DNA of 8,843 bases, taken from Candidatus Eiseniibacteriota bacterium. Lineage in GTDB: Bacteria; Eisenbacteria; RBG-16-71-46. Position 1 is the first letter of the stretch. Every line of letters starts with the position of its first letter. The translations under genes were made by a program, and so were the position numbers. Positions 6,335 through 8,843 of this stretch are shown here, in pieces. Below the pieces are notes generated by a model. It did not search any database. It was not told the origin of the DNA and saw nothing but the letters and a program-made list of their open reading frames with translations. The stretch covers positions 1 through 8,843 of the forward strand of contig VBPB01000269.1 in NCBI GenBank assembly GCA_005893365.1. Direction: 5' to 3'.

Positions 6335-6713
6335 GCGAGGGGCCAAGACCGAGATCCCGGTCGAGCGGAGCAGCGGGAATGTCTTCGAGGACATCGGGCT
6401 TGGACAGAGTGATGAGTTGCTCGTCAAGTCCGAGATCGCTGCCCGGATCGCGGTCATCATCGAGAAGCGAGGGCTGACACAAGCGAGGGCGGCCGAGATC
6501 CTCCGTATCGACCAGCCAAGCGTCTCGGATCTGGTACGCGGGCGGCTTCGCGGCTTTTCTTCTGACCGGCTCTTTCGTTTCCTCAACGCGCTCGGTCAGG
6601 ACGTCAGGATTGTGATCGTGCCCCGGCCGCCTCATTCGCGCCGCATCGGGCACCTTCGCGTGGTGGACGATCACCCGCAGGCCGCTTCGGCTGGCACTCG
6701 AGCCAGGAGGTAG
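6306..6713 (+). CDS. XRE-type helix-turn-helix antitoxin (HTH_37-like, HigA partner)
   Basis: A 135-residue DNA-binding protein, the likely antitoxin for the toxin before it. Antitoxins of this class bind and neutralise the toxin and repress their own operon. Residues about 16-105 match the family throughout: IPVERSSGNVFEDIGL (17-32), SDELLVKSEIAARIAVII (35-52), the helix-turn-helix GLTQARAAEILRIDQPSVSDLVRGR (56-80), and GFSSDRLFRFLNALGQDVRIVI (83-104). The ATG at 6306 is the only usual start before the conserved region and overlaps the toxin by 29 bases, so the two are probably translationally coupled; the Shine-Dalgarno is weak. After the core, where relatives often end, comes a basic extension of about 28 residues (from PRPPHSRR) that I do not recognise. 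Toxin-first order is usual for HigBA-like pairs. Confidence 0.85.
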   Translation: MRSGASRANRRGAKTEIPVERSSGNVFEDIGLGQSDELLVKSEIAARIAVIIEKRGLTQARAAEILRIDQPSVSDLVRGRLRGFSSDRLFRFLNALGQDVRIVIVPRPPHSRRIGHLRVVDDHPQAASAGTRARR

Positions 6714-6798
6714 GCGGGCAGCAAGCGTTCTTGACGGGGCGGGGGCCGAGTGGACCTGCCGGTTGCCGGCCTCCGAGAAGGCGGGGCGCCACCCGCAC

Positions 6799-6804
6799 AA
6801 GGAG
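6799..6804 (+). promoter_or_regulatory. Shine-Dalgarno for the 32-codon antitoxin stub
   Basis: AAGGAG stands eight bases before the ATG at 6813 and two bases before an in-frame ATG at 6807. The spacing favours 6813. A full-strength site in front of such a short frame suggests it was once the start of a longer gene. Confidence 0.5.
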
Positions 6805-6812
6805 ACATGAGG

Positions 6813-6911
6813 ATGGCCAGCAAGAAGCGTCGCGCAACGACGGACGCCGTGGAGATCCTCCATGCACGGTACGTCGCTGGCCGACCCGACCAGGAGGCGG
6901 CCCTTGGTTGA
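6813..6911 (+). pseudogene. Truncated N-terminus of an XRE-family antitoxin
   Basis: A 32-residue frame beginning MASKKRRATTDAVEIL and ending at a TGA at 6909-6911. From memory of the family, the segment DAVEILHARYVAGRPD resembles the first 30 or so residues of XRE antitoxins that pair with RelE-like toxins, which run about 100 residues and continue into a helix-turn-helix. Here that domain is missing, and I cannot find it in any frame of the next 180 bases. A good Shine-Dalgarno remains. I read it as a decayed second toxin-antitoxin locus beside the intact one. A short functional peptide is less likely but not excluded. Confidence 0.5.
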
Positions 6912-6975
6912 GGCCACGCCGGCCGGCCGTGCAACGGCGCAGGGCGTCGCCGCGTAGTATCCTGTGTCCCGTTCG

Positions 6976-7009
6976 GGGGAGCGCGCTCGCAACCCGCGAG
7001 CGCCTCCCC
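6976..7009 (+). other. Strong hairpin in the SPFH gene leader
   Basis: Arms GCGCTCGC (6983-6990) and GCGAGCGC (6996-7003) pair perfectly around an AACCC loop. One bulged C later, GGGGAG (6976-6981) pairs with CTCCCC (7004-7009). The 14 pairs are nearly all G-C. No T-run follows, so it is not a standard intrinsic terminator for the toxin-antitoxin operon. It ends 82 bases before the SPFH start and could stabilise or regulate that mRNA. Confidence 0.55.
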
Positions 7010-7091
7010 GGAAGGTCCGCGCCGATCCGGAGATTCGCCGCGCTTGCGGCCCCCGGTCGCCGCCTGTCCGTGGAAAGGCAGGTCGAGTGCC

Positions 7092-8843
7092 ATGCCGTTC
7101 GCGTCGCCGGTCCTCCTCTCGCTCGCAGCGATCGTCGTCGTGATCCTGCTGCTCGGAATTCGCTGGATCCCCAACACCAAGGTCGGCATCGTCGAGAAGC
7201 GCCTGAGCGGTCGCGGCTCGATCGAGAGCGGTGTGATCGCGCTCAAGCAAGAGGCGGGATTCCAGCCCAAGCTGCTGCGCGGTGGCCTCCACTACCGGAT
7301 GCCGTTCCAGTTCAGCGTCCACATGGCGCCGCTCGTCACCATCCCGCAGGGCCGGATCGGTTACGTGTACGCGCGCGACGGGCAGCAGCTCCCGCCGGCC
7401 CAGGCCCTGGCCTCCAACCTCACGGCCAGCGATTTCCAGGACGCCACCGGGTTCCTCACCGGCGGCGGGCAGCGCGGGCCCCAGCGCAAGGTGTTGCGCG
7501 AGGGCACCTACGCCATCAATCTCGCGCTGTTCACGGTGCTGACCGAGGACCGGGTCTACTCCCTGCCGCTCGACCGCTTGGAGTCCGTGCTGTTCGCGAA
7601 TATGGCCAAGCTGATCGCCGAGCGGCACGGATTCTCACCGGTGGTCATCAAGGGCACCGACGACCTGATGGGCATCGTCACCGTCCACGACGGACCGTCG
7701 TTGCCGCCCGGCCAGATCATCGCCTCTTCGGTCGGCGACGATGTCTCCAACCGCGAGACCTATCACAATAGCTTCCAAGACCCCGAGCGCTTCCTCGCCG
7801 CGGGCGGCATGCGCGGCCGCCAGCTTCAGGTCCTGGTCGAGGGCACTTACTTCATCAACCGGCTGTTCGCGACGGTGGAGACGATCCCCAAGAGCGTGGT
7901 CGACGTGGGCAGCGTCGGCGTGGTGGTCTCGTACACGGGCGAGACCGGAGTCGATCTCTCGGGGGATGACTACAAGCACGGCGAGTTGGTGAAGAAGGGC
8001 CAGCGCGGCGTGTGGAGCGTGCCCCTGCTGCCCGGCAAGTACGCCTTCAACACCGACGCCGGCAAGATCATCGGCGTCCCCACCACCAACTTCATCCTCA
8101 AGTGGAACCGCACCGAATCCGGCTCCCACAAGTACGACGAGAACCTCTCCGAGGTGGCGCTCATCACCAAGGACGCCTTCGAGCCGTCCCTGCCGCTGTC
8201 GGTGGTCGTGCACATCGACTATCGCAAGGCGCCGCTGGTGATCCAGCGCTTCGGCGACATCAAGCGCCTGGTCGAGCAGACGCTCGACCCGATGGTGTCG
8301 GCCTACTTCAAGAACGTCGGGCAGACCCGCACGCTCATCCAGTTGCTGCAGGACCGGAGCGCGATCCAGCAGATCGCCGGCGAGCAGATGAAGGCCAAGT
8401 TCGCCGAGTACAACCTGGAGCTGCAGGAGGTGCTGATCGGCACGCCGACCGCGGGCGCCTCGGGGTCCCAGATCGAGCAGATCCTGATCCAGCTGCGCTC
8501 GCGCCAGATCGCCACCGAGCAGGTCGAGACCTACAACCGGCAGGAGCAGGCCGCGGTGAAGGAGCGCGAGCTGCGCGAGGCGGAAGCCCGGGCCAAGCAG
8601 CAGACCTCGATCACGGAATCGGAGCTGTCGATCCAGGTGCAGTCCAATTCGGGCAAAGCCGATCTGGCGCGGGCGCAGCAGGAGGCGACCAAGATCCAGA
8701 CCCTGGCCACCGCCGAGGGCGCGCGCACCCGGATCCTGGGCGAGGGCGAAGCGAAGAAGATCGAGGTGATGGCCGCGGCCGAGGCGCAGCGCGCCGCGCG
8801 GGTCGGGATCGCGCAGGCCATTGCGATCGACGAGCAGGTGCGC
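7092..8843 (+). CDS. SPFH/Band 7 (flotillin-like) membrane protein, 3' end beyond window
   Basis: The first 584 residues of a membrane-anchored scaffold protein; the frame is still open at the right edge. A single transmembrane segment (residues about 5-23, LLSLAAIVVVILLLGIRW) sits at the extreme N-terminus with few charges before it. It is followed by a long Band 7/SPFH-type beta-rich region including GLHYRMPF (65-72), a common early SPFH motif. Residues about 360-450 (LPLSVVVHIDYRKAPLVIQRFGDI, then IAGEQMKAKFAEYNLELQEVLIG) are the classic SPFH core end. From about 460 an Ala/Glu/Gln-rich coiled coil follows, as in flotillins. SPFH proteins oligomerise into membrane microdomain scaffolds. 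The N-terminal half is longer than in a simple flotillin because it contains related repeated modules. I chose the ATG at 7092 because the hydrophobic anchor follows at once; its AGG nine bases upstream is weak. The gene appears to be transcribed separately from the toxin-antitoxin locus. Confidence 0.9.
   Translation, partial: MPFASPVLLSLAAIVVVILLLGIRWIPNTKVGIVEKRLSGRGSIESGVIALKQEAGFQPKLLRGGLHYRMPFQFSVHMAPLVTIPQGRIGYVYARDGQQLPPAQALASNLTASDFQDATGFLTGGGQRGPQRKVLREGTYAINLALFTVLTEDRVYSLPLDRLESVLFANMAKLIAERHGFSPVVIKGTDDLMGIVTVHDGPSLPPGQIIASSVGDDVSNRETYHNSFQDPERFLAAGGMRGRQLQVLVEGTYFINRLFATVETIPKSVVDVGSVGVVVSYTGETGVDLSGDDYKHGELVKKGQRGVWSVPLLPGKYAFNTDAGKIIGVPTTNFILKWNRTESGSHKYDENLSEVALITKDAFEPSLPLSVVVHIDYRKAPLVIQRFGDIKRLVEQTLDPMVSAYFKNVGQTRTLIQLLQDRSAIQQIAGEQMKAKFAEYNLELQEVLIGTPTAGASGSQIEQILIQLRSRQIATEQVETYNRQEQAAVKERELREAEARAKQQTSITESELSIQVQSNSGKADLARAQQEATKIQTLATAEGARTRILGEGEAKKIEVMAAAEAQRAARVGIAQAIAIDEQVR

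Larger units (their letters stand above)
6714..7091 (+). other. Intergenic stretch: antitoxin stub, leader hairpin and no other gene
   Basis: This gap of 378 bases holds the short antitoxin-like frame (6813-6911) and the hairpin (6976-7009), both listed separately. No terminator with a T-run follows the antitoxin gene. A -10-like TAGTAT occurs at about 6955-6960 ahead of the hairpin, without a clear -35, and could drive the SPFH gene. Open frames on the minus strand here look like shadows of GC-rich composition. Confidence 0.4.

Noticed and set aside
6976..7009. Intrinsic terminator of the toxin-antitoxin operon
   Set aside because: The stem is strong but no T-run follows it on either strand, and it is more than 260 bases after the antitoxin stop.
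6285..7628. Long minus-strand open frame over the antitoxin and SPFH start
   Set aside because: It crosses an intergenic region and two recognised genes and contains no conserved motif.

Overview
The window is uniformly very GC-rich, with strong G/C preference at third codon positions. It looks like a chromosomal piece from a high-GC bacterium. The gene families (a SNF2/RapA-type helicase, FabH-like synthase, NYN-LOTUS protein, HigBA-like toxin-antitoxin pair and SPFH protein) are widespread, so I cannot name a phylum. The broken helicase frame and the open last gene fit a draft or metagenomic contig.

Layout. On the minus strand, reading leftward from about 2.1 kb, lie a FabH-like beta-ketoacyl-ACP synthase III with an intact Cys-His-Asn triad (2098-962) and then a NYN-domain (PIN-like) protein with a C-terminal LOTUS/OST-HTH domain (849-49). 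A divergent intergenic region (2099-2317) separates these from a plus-strand block. That block begins with a SNF2/RapA-family helicase (2318-4737) carrying all the main helicase motifs, but its reading frame breaks near 4213. Seven bases after its stop comes a 383-residue protein of no recognised family with a charged helical stretch and a C-terminal four-cysteine zinc ribbon (4745-5896); it is probably the helicase's partner.

Immediately downstream on the same strand is a toxin-antitoxin pair: a Gp49/HigB-like RelE-superfamily toxin (about 5933-6334) and an overlapping HTH antitoxin (6306-6713). A 32-codon stub follows (6813-6911) that resembles the N-terminus of a different XRE-type antitoxin, so this looks like a small accessory island. 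After a leader with a strong hairpin (6976-7009), a membrane-anchored SPFH/flotillin-like protein starts at 7092 and runs off the right edge.

How the genes relate. The helicase and zinc-ribbon gene form a likely two-gene operon. The toxin-antitoxin pair is a self-contained module that may be inserted behind it. The synthase and the NYN-LOTUS gene are co-directional, but 112 bases apart and functionally unrelated as far as I can see. The SPFH gene appears independent. The most unusual items are the helicase/zinc-ribbon pair, the short deletion that breaks the helicase, the unclear toxin start with its overlapping inverted repeats, the antitoxin stub, and the repeated module in the N-terminal half of the SPFH protein. 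I see no complete known defence system, CRISPR array, insertion sequence, tRNA or rRNA.
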